Below are positions 43,424 to 52,727 of a DNA stretch of 64,000 nt, one piece after another. A model generated the notes under the pieces. The model was not told where the DNA came from, made no database searches, and worked only from the letters and a program-made list of their open reading frames with translations. This stretch comes from an uncultured Clostridium sp. Its GTDB lineage: Bacteria; Bacillota; Clostridia; TANB77; CAG-508. The stretch's first letter is position 1. Every line of letters starts with the position of its first letter. The DNA lies in contig CAOJJB010000008.1 in assembly GCA_948436975.1 (NCBI GenBank), forward strand, positions 21,813 through 85,812, given 5' to 3'. The translations under genes and the position numbers were made by a program.

Positions 43424-44785
43424 TTAAATTGCTCCTTCTTTTTTTACAACAGAAATTATTGTTCTTATTAATATTTCTATATCAAATATAATAGATTTAT
43501 TTTCATTATATTCTACATCAAATTTCATTCTTTCTTCAAAAGTAGTGTTTGATCTTCCAGATACTTGCCATAGTCCTGTTATTCCTGGCTTTGATTGTAT
43601 AATTCTGTCATAATATTCTGTCATATCTTTAATTTCTCTTGGTAAATATGCTCTAGGTCCTACTATACTCATTTCTCCTATTAAAACATTTATAAACTGT
43701 GGAAACTCATCTAAGCTTGTCATTCTTAAAAATTTTCCCATCTTTGTTATTCTAGGATCCTTTTTCAATTTTTTGTATTCGTTATATTCTTTCCTTGCTT
43801 CTTCATCTTTTTCTAATAATTCTTTTAAAACTTTATCCGCTCCTACTACCATACTTCTAAACTTGTACATTTTAAAAGTTTTTCCATCTTTTCCTACTCT
43901 TTCTTGTGTATAAAATATTGGTCCTTCATCTTTACAAATTCTATTTCCTATAAAAACTATAATTGATAATGGTATTAATAAAATTACTCCTATTAATGAA
44001 CCTATTATATCTATAATTCTTTTTAATGATAATGATAGCATTTTTGTAATATATTCTAGTGTATCTGCTGTCATATCTGCTACACTATAAGTTTCTTTTC
44101 TTCTTAATGTTATAAGAAGTGTTATTAATGCTATTTTGAAATCTACCATTATTGTTTTACCATAATGATATCTTACATCCATATTTAATCTATCTGTAAA
44201 TTCTATTCCTTGTTTTCCAGATATTTGATACGCTCCTGTCATTCCTGGTTTGTGTTGAATTATATAATTATAATGTGTACCCATTTCTTCCTTTTCTTCT
44301 GGTAAATATGGACGTGGTCCAACTATGCTCATTTCTCCTTTTAGAACATTTATGAATTGTGGAAATTCATCTAAGCTTTTACTTCTTAATGTTTTTCCAA
44401 ATTTAGTAAGTCTTGGATCATTTTGTAATTTTCTATATTTTTTATAATCTGATTTTATTTGTTTATCCTCTAACATAGCTTCTAATATTTCATCTGCATT
44501 TTTTACCATAGTTCTAAATTTATACATTTTAAATGTTTTACCATTTTTTCCAATTCGTTCTTGCACATAAAATATTGATCCATTATCCCCATTTTTTACA
44601 TTTTGAAAAAATACTACTATTGATAATGGTATTAATAAAATTATTCCTATTATAGAAATTACTATTTCTATAATTCTATATACTAGGGCTTTAGTAATTT
44701 CTTTAGTTTTTCTAGCAAGTTTTTTTATAAAACTTTCATGTATAGCTTCAATGTCAAATGGTATTGCTAAATCGCGCTCATCCAT
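43424..44785 (-). CDS. Double sugar-phosphate transferase: two fused polyprenyl-phosphate PGT domains
   Basis: 453 residues containing two complete PF02397-type domains. Copy 1 spans about 30-230 and copy 2 about 250-450. Each has one hydrophobic re-entrant helix (IISIIGIILLIPLSIVVF type), a VQERIGK or TQERVGK segment, FKMYKFR(T/S)MV, the catalytic Asp-Glu in SLDEFPQFINVL, GEMSIVGPR and a PGxTG segment (GAYQISGK and GLWQVSGR). Such enzymes load phospho-sugar onto undecaprenyl phosphate to start a glycan. Normally there is one domain of about 200 residues. Both catalytic dyads are intact, so two activities or an intramolecular dimer are possible. Confidence 0.9.
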   Translation of the reverse strand: MDERDLAIPFDIEAIHESFIKKLARKTKEITKALVYRIIEIVISIIGIILLIPLSIVVFFQNVKNGDNGSIFYVQERIGKNGKTFKMYKFRTMVKNADEILEAMLEDKQIKSDYKKYRKLQNDPRLTKFGKTLRSKSLDEFPQFINVLKGEMSIVGPRPYLPEEKEEMGTHYNYIIQHKPGMTGAYQISGKQGIEFTDRLNMDVRYHYGKTIMVDFKIALITLLITLRRKETYSVADMTADTLEYITKMLSLSLKRIIDIIGSLIGVILLIPLSIIVFIGNRICKDEGPIFYTQERVGKDGKTFKMYKFRSMVVGADKVLKELLEKDEEARKEYNEYKKLKKDPRITKMGKFLRMTSLDEFPQFINVLIGEMSIVGPRAYLPREIKDMTEYYDRIIQSKPGITGLWQVSGRSNTTFEERMKFDVEYNENKSIIFDIEILIRTIISVVKKEGAI

Positions 44786-44835
44786 TACTTATTTTCCTCC
44801 ATAAAACTTTTTTATCTTCTGCTTTACTTCTTTAT

Positions 44836-44875
44836 ACATAATTATATTTATTATAACACATCATATATACGGACG
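44836..44875 (-). promoter_or_regulatory. Promoter of the polysaccharide operon
   Basis: On the minus strand TATAAT (in GTGTTATAATAAA) lies 17 bases after TTGCGT, about 60 bases upstream of the double-PGT gene. The -35 match is weak. Edges are approximate. Confidence 0.5.
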
Positions 44876-45027
44876 CAACATTTTCACGACATTTTTATAT
44901 GTTTTTTTACATTTTTTTCTATTTTATTTATTATTTTATTTCATATACTAAATATTATATAAAAATAATTCTATTTTTATTCTGTCAAACATATACTAAA
45001 TTAAAATATTTTGTATAGGAGTTTGAT

Positions 45028-46356
45028 TTGAAACGCTTTAAATTTTTTATTTTTAATACATCAGTTCTTATTATAACATCAATTATTTTTAGAGCTATTG
45101 ACATATATTTTACAGCATATGTAGCTTCTAAAATCGGATCAGAAAATGTAGGAATTTATCAATTAGTAATGAGTGTATACTTATTTGGAATTACTCTTGC
45201 AACTTCTGGAATTAATTTAGCTGTAACTCGTGTAATATCGGAAGCCCTAGCTTTAGACAATTCTGGTGGAATAAAAAAAATAATGAAAAAATGCATATAC
45301 ATAACTTTAATAACAAGTATTTCTACTAGTTTTATTTTTTACATTAATTCTGATTTTATTATTGAAAAATGCTTACATAATAAAGTATCAACTTCAGTTA
45401 TTCATCTTGTTTGCTTAGCTCTTCCACTAATTTCTATGAGTTCTGCTATATCTGGATATTTTGCAGGTGTACGTAGAATGTATAAAAATGCTATTGGTCA
45501 ATTTATTGAACATGTCGCCAAAGTAGTTGTTACAGCTTTTATACTTATGATATACCTACCAAATGGTTTAGAATACTCTTGCTTCGCTTTAATTTTAGGA
45601 GATGTTCTCTCTGAAATAATCTCTTTCGTTTATATTTATATAATATATATGCTTGATAAAAAGAAGTATAATAAATCCACAGAATTAGTAAAAAATAATA
45701 ATTATACACATAAAATTGTTAGGATTTCAATACCTATTGCAATTACATCTTACATACGTTCTGGACTTAGTACATTTAAACAATTAATTATTCCTTCTAG
45801 TTTAGAAAGAAGTGGTATTAATTGTGCCGAATCTTTATCAAAATATGGAATAATAAATGGAATGGCTCTTCCTATTATTATGTTTCCAGATATTTTAGTT
45901 AAGTCTTTTTCAAGTTTACTTATACCAGAATTTTCTAGATATCATGCGAAAAAAGATCATAAAAGAATAAAACAAATGACTGGAATTTTACTTTTTTTAA
46001 TAGGAGGTGCTTCTGTTTTTTTAACATTTATTTTATTCTTATTTTCAAATACTATTGCTAATTCTATTTACAATAATTCTAATATTGGTATTTATATAAA
46101 AATTTTAGCACCACTTGCAACTTTTATATATGTTGATACAGTTGTAGATAGTATTTTAAGAGGTCTTGATGCACAGATTGGTGTAATGATTATAAATATT
46201 GTTGACTTAGTTTTAAGCACTAGTTTCATATATTTCTTAGTACCTAAACTTGGTTTAATTGGATATATTATTTCTATATATATGAGTGAAGTTTTAAATT
46301 TTGTTATAAGTCTTATACAATTAGTAAAAATTGTATATTTTACAAAAGAGCATTGA
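45028..46356 (+). CDS. spoVB: SpoVB-like flippase (MOP superfamily)
   Basis: 442 residues, TTG start at 45028, six bases after AGGAG. About 12-14 helices. FNTSVLIITSIIFRAIDIYF, SENVGIYQLVMSVYLFGITL and SGYFAGVRRMYKNAIGQFIE resemble stage V sporulation protein B, which is needed for spore cortex peptidoglycan and belongs to the lipid-linked oligosaccharide flippases. Nearby sporulation genes favour that role, while the divergent polysaccharide operon leaves a capsule role open. Confidence 0.75.
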   Translation: MKRFKFFIFNTSVLIITSIIFRAIDIYFTAYVASKIGSENVGIYQLVMSVYLFGITLATSGINLAVTRVISEALALDNSGGIKKIMKKCIYITLITSISTSFIFYINSDFIIEKCLHNKVSTSVIHLVCLALPLISMSSAISGYFAGVRRMYKNAIGQFIEHVAKVVVTAFILMIYLPNGLEYSCFALILGDVLSEIISFVYIYIIYMLDKKKYNKSTELVKNNNYTHKIVRISIPIAITSYIRSGLSTFKQLIIPSSLERSGINCAESLSKYGIINGMALPIIMFPDILVKSFSSLLIPEFSRYHAKKDHKRIKQMTGILLFLIGGASVFLTFILFLFSNTIANSIYNNSNIGIYIKILAPLATFIYVDTVVDSILRGLDAQIGVMIINIVDLVLSTSFIYFLVPKLGLIGYIISIYMSEVLNFVISLIQLVKIVYFTKEH

Positions 46357-46446
46357 AGTAACATATAGAATTTATATATATTGGCAGAAGTTAATTCAAT
46401 TTTTATAATATAGTAAATTCAAATAACTTTCTTGTATTATAAAAAT

Positions 46447-46487
46447 AATAAAAGGAAATTCAAAAATTATTTGAATTTCCTTTTATT
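46447..46487. terminator. Bidirectional terminator between spoVB-like gene and yunB
   Basis: AATAAAAGGAAATTCAAA (46447-46464) pairs perfectly with 46470-46487. A and T flanks allow it to work in both directions for the convergent genes. Confidence 0.75.
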
Positions 46488-46490
46488 ATA

Positions 46491-47195
46491 CTATTCAAAA
46501 AAATCATAGGTTTCTTTTGGATCTTCCATTCCTTCTAAATTATAATATGTATCTGGAACCTCTCCTACAATAATAGCTTCTGTAAGTAAAACATCTGAAT
46601 TAACATCTTTTCCAAAAGTTGAGAATGGAGTTAATATCCCCACTCTTGTATCTATATCTAAATATATCTTATGATGAGTTTGATTTATTCCCACTGATTC
46701 AAATTCTGTTCTTAATGTAGATTCTATGTTTCCTGCACTTTCTAGTTCAAAATTAAATTGTGGTTCTAAATTCTTTAATATACTTATACCACTAACTGCT
46801 CCCATATTTATAAACACATTTATTCTTGGTATTTTATCAAACTCATTTTGAATATTACTAACTATTTTACTTACAACTTCATTCATTTTTACACTATCAG
46901 CTTCAATAAAACTAATCTTTCCATTAACATCTTTTTCAATTTTTATTAAAGAATTATATGAATATTCTTTCATAACTTTATTTACTTCATCATTAACAAT
47001 TTTATTTCCCTTAGAAGATGCTGCTGTTTCACAACTTGCTTTAAATACTGGATATGCACTTTTTATAAAAAAGCATATTATAATTATAGTTGTAAATAAC
47101 ATAATAAGCAAAACAACTTTAAAACTATTAATTTCTCTTATCCTATCTAAACTAGGTAGTTTTATTCTTTTTCTAGAATATAATTTATCTTTCAT
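46491..47195 (-). CDS. yunB: Sporulation protein YunB
   Basis: 234 residues. One N-terminal membrane helix (about 28-48) is followed by an extracytoplasmic domain with YPVFKASCETAASSKGNKIV, NVFINMGAVSGI and IKIYLDIDTRVGIL-like strands (HHKIYLDIDTRVGILTPFS) that are typical of YunB, a sigma-E-controlled protein needed for full spore formation in Bacillus. It sits after the sipL-like gene, which fits a sporulation group. Confidence 0.88.
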   Translation of the reverse strand: MKDKLYSRKRIKLPSLDRIREINSFKVVLLIMLFTTIIIICFFIKSAYPVFKASCETAASSKGNKIVNDEVNKVMKEYSYNSLIKIEKDVNGKISFIEADSVKMNEVVSKIVSNIQNEFDKIPRINVFINMGAVSGISILKNLEPQFNFELESAGNIESTLRTEFESVGINQTHHKIYLDIDTRVGILTPFSTFGKDVNSDVLLTEAIIVGEVPDTYYNLEGMEDPKETYDFFE

Positions 47196-47267
47196 ATAAC
47201 CTCCATATACTAAATTGCTGAAGGATTAAATATTATCATAATTGCATAGCAATTTCCATTATATTAA

Positions 47268-47287
47268 AAAGACGGTTTCCCGTCTTT
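47268..47287 (-). terminator. Terminator of the sipL-like gene
   Basis: AAAGACGG (47268-47275), TTTC, CCGTCTTT (47280-47287) is a perfect 8-bp stem. On the minus strand it overlaps the TAA stop codon and is followed by a U-rich tract. Confidence 0.75.
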
Positions 47288-48761
47288 ATCTCATTATATA
47301 TAATCTATCGCCTATATTAATTTTATCTGCATTCTCAATATTATTTATATTAATAATGTCCTCCATACATACTTTAAACTTTTTTGCAATTTTCCAAATA
47401 GTATCACCAGGTTTTACAAAATACATAAACATTTTATAAGCATCTTCCTCTTCAACATCTTTGGTAACAACATCTTCAATAATACTAATTGTTTTTAAAT
47501 TATTATTATTTTGTTTATATGAAATTTCTATATCACAATCCACATTTTCATTACTTACTGTAAATTGCTTTTTATTAATACTAAGTTCTATCCCCTCTTC
47601 TATTTCATTTTTCATTATAAAAGGTACAGTTACATTTTTTACATTTAAACCATTTCTATTATTTGCTTCATAATAAATATCTAAATTAAGTTCTCCTTCA
47701 TGATTATATATATTTCCAGATTTACTTGTATTTACTATTTTAGGATAGCAACTTACATCTAATATATTTAAAATATCTTCTATAGCAACCTTTTCTTTTA
47801 TATTAATATTTTCCATTATTTCTTCACTAATTGTTTGAACTTCTACATCTTTTCTTGAAAAATCTATATTATTTTTTATTCCATACATGTCTTGAATAAC
47901 ATCAATAGTTTTATTTTCAAATGCTTCACAAAACACATCAAAGTCTACTTGACAAGAAATAGAATGCATTTCTTTTGAATTAGCTTTAAATAGCATATTT
48001 CTTATACTGTAATTTACATTACAAATATTTTTATCTGTTATTTTATCCATATCTATAAAACTCATAATTGGAATAACTGAACTTGCTATACCAATTCTTC
48101 CATCTTCTGCAAGAAAGATGATTTTAATATTTGCATCAGCTTTTGCAAGAATTTTATTAAAACTAATTTTATTTTCCAAGTTTGTTATTTCAATATCTGT
48201 TTTCAATATTTCTGATACATCATAATTATTGTCTACTACAATGTCCTCTTTAATTGATGTTCTAGCACTGTTCATTCCTACTATAGATTTTATTTCTAAA
48301 GTTTCTTTTAATTTTTCAACATTCTCTAACTCACTAAAATCACTAGTTATTTCAATTTCACTTTTCTCAAAAATTTCACTTTTTATTTCTACATTTGCTT
48401 TTATAGAAAGTTTTCTTTCATTTAAAACTTTAGTTTCTATATTTTGTAAAGCTATTTTTTGCTTTGCAAAACAATTTTCATTTATCCCACTATCTTCAAT
48501 ATTCTCTACCATACTCAATGTCGTTTGTATTGAACGTGTTTCTCCGTTATCTGCTAAGTATACTACATAAGCGTCTATATTTCCATCTATTCTGATCCTA
48601 CCACTACTTATGTCTTCTTTATATATATAAGCCATTCCATTTGTATTAATTACATTTACTATATCTGGCTTTATATCTGGAACTATAACATCTCCACTCA
48701 CTTCTACTACTTTTGTATTACTTGCTGTTTTTTTGTTTATAATTACTGTGTTTTTCTCCAT
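47286..48761 (-). CDS. sipL: DUF3794 (SPOCS)-LysM spore protein, SipL-like
   Basis: 491 residues. DUF3794 repeats are visible at about 15-105 (VVEVSGDVIVPDIKPDIVNV), 150-265 and 290-420 (KVAIEDILNILDVSCYPKIV). A C-terminal LysM domain occupies about 445-490 (YFVKPGDTIWKIAKKFKV). This is the domain order of Clostridioides difficile SipL, which binds SpoIVA and attaches the spore coat to the forespore. No signal peptide is seen, as expected. A strong AAGGAGGAG ribosome site lies seven bases before the ATG. Confidence 0.85.
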   Translation of the reverse strand: MEKNTVIINKKTASNTKVVEVSGDVIVPDIKPDIVNVINTNGMAYIYKEDISSGRIRIDGNIDAYVVYLADNGETRSIQTTLSMVENIEDSGINENCFAKQKIALQNIETKVLNERKLSIKANVEIKSEIFEKSEIEITSDFSELENVEKLKETLEIKSIVGMNSARTSIKEDIVVDNNYDVSEILKTDIEITNLENKISFNKILAKADANIKIIFLAEDGRIGIASSVIPIMSFIDMDKITDKNICNVNYSIRNMLFKANSKEMHSISCQVDFDVFCEAFENKTIDVIQDMYGIKNNIDFSRKDVEVQTISEEIMENINIKEKVAIEDILNILDVSCYPKIVNTSKSGNIYNHEGELNLDIYYEANNRNGLNVKNVTVPFIMKNEIEEGIELSINKKQFTVSNENVDCDIEISYKQNNNNLKTISIIEDVVTKDVEEEDAYKMFMYFVKPGDTIWKIAKKFKVCMEDIININNIENADKINIGDRLYIMR

Positions 48762-48832
48762 AAAAAACTCCTCCTTAAATGATATCTATTAATACCATTT
48801 ATATGAGGAGATTTCAAAAAAATTCCTAAATT

Positions 48833-49156
48833 TTAAGAATTTTCTACTAACACTTCTTCTTGGACTTTATTTTTCTTTATTTCTAATTGTGGTTGTACTA
48901 ATGGTTCAAAACTTTCTCCATTATACATACTAACTTCAACAGAACCTGTAAATAAATCTGTATAATTATAAGAACCTACTCTGTTAGCTTCTACAAATTT
49001 TACTCTAAAATAACTATTATATGTATTTTCAATTATTGCTGATTTTTCCTGTGGTTTACTTCTTTTACCTGGTGATTCTTTTACAATAATTTTTTGACTT
49101 ATGTTTTCTCCTAATTTTTTTCTTAAGTTTACTATTTCAGATCTATAAATTCCCAT
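48833..49156 (-). CDS. veg: Veg protein
   Basis: 107 residues. A short beta-rich protein with KKLGENISQKIIVKESPGKRS and ENTYNSYFRVKFVEA followed by SYNYTDLFTGSVEVS, which is the Veg pattern. In Bacillus, Veg is abundant and promotes biofilm matrix expression. The C-terminal 20 residues are an extension relative to the usual 80-90. It has a near-consensus promoter and starts at ATG 49156. Confidence 0.88.
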   Translation of the reverse strand: MGIYRSEIVNLRKKLGENISQKIIVKESPGKRSKPQEKSAIIENTYNSYFRVKFVEANRVGSYNYTDLFTGSVEVSMYNGESFEPLVQPQLEIKKNKVQEEVLVENS

Positions 49157-49192
49157 TTTCCAATCACCTACTTCTTTAGATTTGATGAATTT

Positions 49193-49221
49193 TTTATATC
49201 ATGGATAATACAAAATGTCAA
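49193..49221 (-). promoter_or_regulatory. Promoter of veg
   Basis: TTGACA (49221-49216), 17 bases, TATAAA (49198-49193) on the minus strand, about 35 bases before the start codon. In Bacillus the veg promoter is one of the strongest known. Confidence 0.8.
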
Positions 49222-49347
49222 AATCTCTTTGATTTATCAAATCGTCTACATGTAGCCTGTATCAAGTTTTTCAAGAATTTAATCTCTGTTTTTATCATTT
49301 GTGTTACATCTTTGTTTCAATAGTATAACTTTTTTTCAAAAAACATA

Positions 49348-49623
49348 CTATTTAGCTTGCAATTGTTCTTCTTTACAATGACTATATTTTAATTTAGTAG
49401 CCATACCTCCTCTAATATGTCTTTCAGCTTTATTCTTATCTAATACTTTTCTTACTTCCATTGCTAAAGGATAATTGATTTTTATCAGACGTTGACTTAC
49501 ATCTTTATGTATACTACTTTTACTTATACCAAATCTTCTAGCAGCTCCTCTAACAGTATCTTCTGTTTCAATTATATATTGTGCAACTGCTATTGCACGT
49601 TCTTCTATTGATAAACCTTTCAT
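49348..49623 (-). CDS. spoIIID: Sporulation transcription factor SpoIIID
   Basis: 91 residues from ATG 49623, preceded by GGAGGT. The longer TTG frame would start inside that site. ERAIAVAQYIIETEDTVRGA followed by RRFGISKSSIHKDVSQRL and RKVLDKNKAERHIRGG are hallmark SpoIIID segments: a helix-turn-helix and a basic C-terminal DNA-binding region. SpoIIID tunes sigma-E and sigma-K regulons in the mother cell. Its presence is the clearest evidence that the organism forms spores. Confidence 0.96.
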   Translation of the reverse strand: MKGLSIEERAIAVAQYIIETEDTVRGAARRFGISKSSIHKDVSQRLIKINYPLAMEVRKVLDKNKAERHIRGGMATKLKYSHCKEEQLQAK

Positions 49624-49688
49624 AATAAAGCAAACCTCCAAACGAATACTTTTGTTTAAGTGTATTCATTTAGAGGTCGTACTAGAAC

Positions 49689-50096
49689 TTAATATTCTTC
49701 TATTTTTACATATATCTTTTCTTCTTCTGCATATACCTTCTCTATCTCTAGCTTTGTAATTTGATTATCATCTTTAAAAGCCATTTTATTTAAAGCATCT
49801 AAAATAATTTTTACTATATTATCAATATCTGGTTTTTTAGTTGGACTTAAAACACCTTGATCAATTAAATCTCTATTTTTTTTTGTAGTATTCTTAGGTA
49901 TTTTTAAATATGCTACTATTTTTACATAAATTCTATTTTCTAATGGAATATATCTAGGATATTTTATAATAAAATATTGTTTAATAAGCTTTTCGTAATC
50001 TTTAGTTTCTTTAGAAGTATAAATACTGCCTGTATAAGTATTTAATCTTGGCCTAGCCTTACCTTTTATTTCTCCAATAATTTCAAATTCGTACAT
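49689..50096 (-). CDS. rusA: RusA-family Holliday junction endonuclease
   Basis: 135 residues. IKGKARPRLNTYTGSIYT, RYIPLENRIYVKIVAYL and KPDIDNIVKIILDALNKMAF with KDDNQI contain the conserved Asp triad of RusA. RusA dimers cut Holliday junctions and are mostly of phage origin. No other phage gene is nearby. It lies 66 bases upstream of spoIIID and on the same strand, so it may share its transcript. AAAGGAC precedes ATG 50096. Confidence 0.9.
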   Translation of the reverse strand: MYEFEIIGEIKGKARPRLNTYTGSIYTSKETKDYEKLIKQYFIIKYPRYIPLENRIYVKIVAYLKIPKNTTKKNRDLIDQGVLSPTKKPDIDNIVKIILDALNKMAFKDDNQITKLEIEKVYAEEEKIYVKIEEY

Positions 50097-50167
50097 TTAA
50101 TGTCCTTTCTAGGACATTTGTTAGTAAAGATTTTTGTCCATTTTTTATCATATATTTCATAATCATT

Positions 50168-51154
50168 TTATCCTTTTATTAATAACTCTATTTTATTTTC
50201 CTTTGCTTCTAATTTAGCATATCCTCCTACTGGAAAAGTAAATATTGGTGTTGTATGTCCAAAATCTGCTCCAGCAATTACAGGTATATTCTTTAATTCT
50301 GGTTTATTTTTTATAAGTTTAATCCATTTAGAATTATTCATTTCTACACTCTTTTGTGCCCTTCCTAATACAATTCCTTTTACCTTTTTAAATTCTGGCA
50401 TATGAATTAATGATTGAAAATCTCTATCAAATTCCATTAAATATACATTTCCTGCTTGGTCATCATCTTCTAAAAATAATATTTTATTTTCTATATTGGG
50501 CATATATTGTGTTCCTTGTAATAAGTTTAAAGTACAAAGATTACCTCCTACAATTTCTCCTTCAGCTATCCCTTCATTTATTACAAACATACCATTATTT
50601 TTTATAAATTCTCTATTTTCTTGATCTATAAACCAAGCATCATCACTCCATTCTTTTGATGAAGTAATTTCAAATTCTTGTTCTTGAAAAAACATTTTTT
50701 TGAAATATTCAAGTGTATATTCAAATCCTTTTACCATTCCAAAACTTGAATAATGTGGTCCTGAGTATGTTACCAATCCTGTTTTTGTATAAATACTATT
50801 TGATAATGCTGTTATATCTGAAAATCCACATAATATCTTAGGATTTTGCTTTATTGCTTCATAATCTATATAATTTAATAATTGGTTTGAATTAAATCCT
50901 CCTATAACTGTTAATATCGCTTTTACATTTTTATCTTTAAAAGCTTGATTTAAATCTTCTACTCTATGTTCTACTGATGTACACATATAGTCTTCATCTG
51001 TTTCATCAACATATTTTCCAAAAGTTACTTTTAATCCTAATTTTTCTAATCTTTCAGTTGCTATTTTTTTGCAATCTTCTCCTATTAACGCCATACTTCT
51101 AGATGGAGCAATTATTCTCACTTCATCTCCTGATTTTAGTTTTTTTGGTATCAT
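50168..51154 (-). CDS. S66-family peptidase (LD-carboxypeptidase/MccF-like)
   Basis: 328 residues. The catalytic Ser is in CGFSDITALSN, the Glu in LFLEDDDQAG and the His in GADFGHTTP, the S66 triad. MRIIAPS-like opening (EVRIIAPSRSM) is also typical. Family members trim murein tetrapeptides or cleave microcin C-like compounds. There is no signal peptide, which favours a cytoplasmic recycling or self-immunity role. It is transcribed alone. Confidence 0.9.
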   Translation of the reverse strand: MIPKKLKSGDEVRIIAPSRSMALIGEDCKKIATERLEKLGLKVTFGKYVDETDEDYMCTSVEHRVEDLNQAFKDKNVKAILTVIGGFNSNQLLNYIDYEAIKQNPKILCGFSDITALSNSIYTKTGLVTYSGPHYSSFGMVKGFEYTLEYFKKMFFQEQEFEITSSKEWSDDAWFIDQENREFIKNNGMFVINEGIAEGEIVGGNLCTLNLLQGTQYMPNIENKILFLEDDDQAGNVYLMEFDRDFQSLIHMPEFKKVKGIVLGRAQKSVEMNNSKWIKLIKNKPELKNIPVIAGADFGHTTPIFTFPVGGYAKLEAKENKIELLIKG

Positions 51155-51205
51155 TAAACTCCCCCCTTTTCTTTGTTAATTATAACATTATAACCTCAAA
51201 AATCA

Positions 51206-51235
51206 AATAGGAATGAAAATAAATTCATTCCTATT
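51206..51235 (-). terminator. Terminator of the metal ABC transporter operon
   Basis: AATAGGAATGAA (51206-51217) pairs with TTCATTCCTATT (51224-51235), ten bases after the znuB stop on the minus strand, followed by a U-rich stretch. Confidence 0.75.
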
Positions 51236-51244
51236 ATTAATTAA

Positions 51245-52060
51245 CTAAATTTTTGCTAATCTACAGCAAATACTACTTATTATTAATAAAACAATATATA
51301 CAAATACAATACCTGCTCCTGTTGGCATATTTAAAAAGAAAGAAGTAAAAATCCCTATCAAGAAACACATTATTGATGTTATTACAGACATTACTACTAA
51401 TCCTTTAAAACTAGTGGTAAATTTTTTAGCAATTATGGCTGGAAAAACAATTAAACTTGAAATAAGCATTGTTCCCATCATTCTCATACCAACAACAACT
51501 ACTAAAGCTGTAATTAATGCTATTAAAAATTGATAAAAAGTTACATTAATTCCTGTTGCTCTCGCATATTTTTCATCAAAAGTAATTAAAAATAATCTAT
51601 TATAAAATACTAAATAAATACCTATTGATAGTATAGTTATTATAATACTTAATATAACATCACTTTTATTCATTGTTAAGATACTTCCAAACATATAATT
51701 ATATGTATCTGTTCCAAAACCACTTGTAGCTGATGTTATTATTACTCCTATTGCTAATGCTCCTGTTGCAACAAGTGCTATTATAATATCTGCTGATTCC
51801 CCTTTTTTCTGACTTATTATCATTATTACTATTGCCGCTATTATTACAATAGGTATTGAGATTATAATTGGTGGTAAATCGACTAATACTGCTAATGCTA
51901 ATGCTGCAAAACCTACTTCCCCTAGCCCATGTCCTATCATAGAATAATTCTTTAAAGTTAATATTACTCCAATCAAAGCAGCTGAAAAAGATATAGCTAT
52001 TCCACAAAGTAATGCTCTTTGCATAAATGTATATGATAATATATCTATTATTTCACCCAT
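51245..52060 (-). CDS. znuB: Zinc/manganese ABC transporter permease
   Basis: 271 residues with about eight helices. YTFMQRALLCGIAISFSAALIG at the start, GHGLGEVGFAALALAV near 45-60 and GMRMMGTMLISSLIVFPA near 190-205 are typical of the ZnuB/MntB (ABC-3) family. It forms the membrane channel for Zn(II) or Mn(II) uptake. It lies one base after the ATPase gene in a three-gene operon. Confidence 0.9.
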   Translation of the reverse strand: MGEIIDILSYTFMQRALLCGIAISFSAALIGVILTLKNYSMIGHGLGEVGFAALALAVLVDLPPIIISIPIVIIAAIVIMIISQKKGESADIIIALVATGALAIGVIITSATSGFGTDTYNYMFGSILTMNKSDVILSIIITILSIGIYLVFYNRLFLITFDEKYARATGINVTFYQFLIALITALVVVVGMRMMGTMLISSLIVFPAIIAKKFTTSFKGLVVMSVITSIMCFLIGIFTSFFLNMPTGAGIVFVYIVLLIISSICCRLAKI

Positions 52061-52061
52061 T

Positions 52062-52724
52062 TTAAAATCCTTTCCAATTCTCTATATTCCCATCATATTT
52101 TATAGTCTTACCTAAATATATTATTCTTGGTTTTATTTCATTTATTTCATCTATATCATGTGTTGCCATTATTATAGTCATTTTATTATTTTTATTTAAC
52201 TCTTCTAATATTTTATATACTTCTTTTGTTATATTATAATCAAGTCCTGTTGCTGGTTCATCTAGGATTAATAGCTTAGGTTCTCTTATAAGTGCTCTAG
52301 CAATTAGCACTCTTTGTTTTTGGCCTCCTGATAAATCTCCTATTCTTCTATTTTGTATTTCCTCCATTTTTAACTTTTTTATAATATCTTTATAAATTTC
52401 TTTATCTTTTTTAGTATAAAATGGTAATTTTCTATGTTTTTGAACACCAGACATTATTATCTCTTTTGATGTTGCAGGAAAATCTAAATCTTTCAAATTA
52501 GTTTGTGATAAATATGCAACTTCATCTAACAAAATATTTAAATTTACTCTTCCTTCTTCTGGTTTTAATAATCCTACAATTGTTTTAACTAATGTACTTT
52601 TTCCAGAACCATTTTCACCAATTAAACAAACATATTCTCCATCTTTAATCTCTAAATTTATATTTTCAAGAGCTACATGGTTTGCATATGATACTTTTAA
52701 TTGTTCTATTTCTAACACAGTCAT
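52062..52724 (-). CDS. znuC: Zinc/manganese ABC transporter ATP-binding protein
   Basis: 220 residues. Walker A GENGSGKST, the Q-loop region AYLSQTN, ABC signature LSGGQKQRV, Walker B LLILDEPATGLD and the switch His in MATHDID are complete. It drives metal import with ZnuB. It lies three bases after the substrate-binding gene. Confidence 0.93.
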   Translation of the reverse strand: MTVLEIEQLKVSYANHVALENINLEIKDGEYVCLIGENGSGKSTLVKTIVGLLKPEEGRVNLNILLDEVAYLSQTNLKDLDFPATSKEIIMSGVQKHRKLPFYTKKDKEIYKDIIKKLKMEEIQNRRIGDLSGGQKQRVLIARALIREPKLLILDEPATGLDYNITKEVYKILEELNKNNKMTIIMATHDIDEINEIKPRIIYLGKTIKYDGNIENWKGF

Positions 52725-52727
52725 ATT

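Noticed and set aside
49689-50096. Prophage marked by rusA
   Set aside because: No integrase, capsid, tail or lysis gene is found nearby. All neighbours are housekeeping or sporulation genes.
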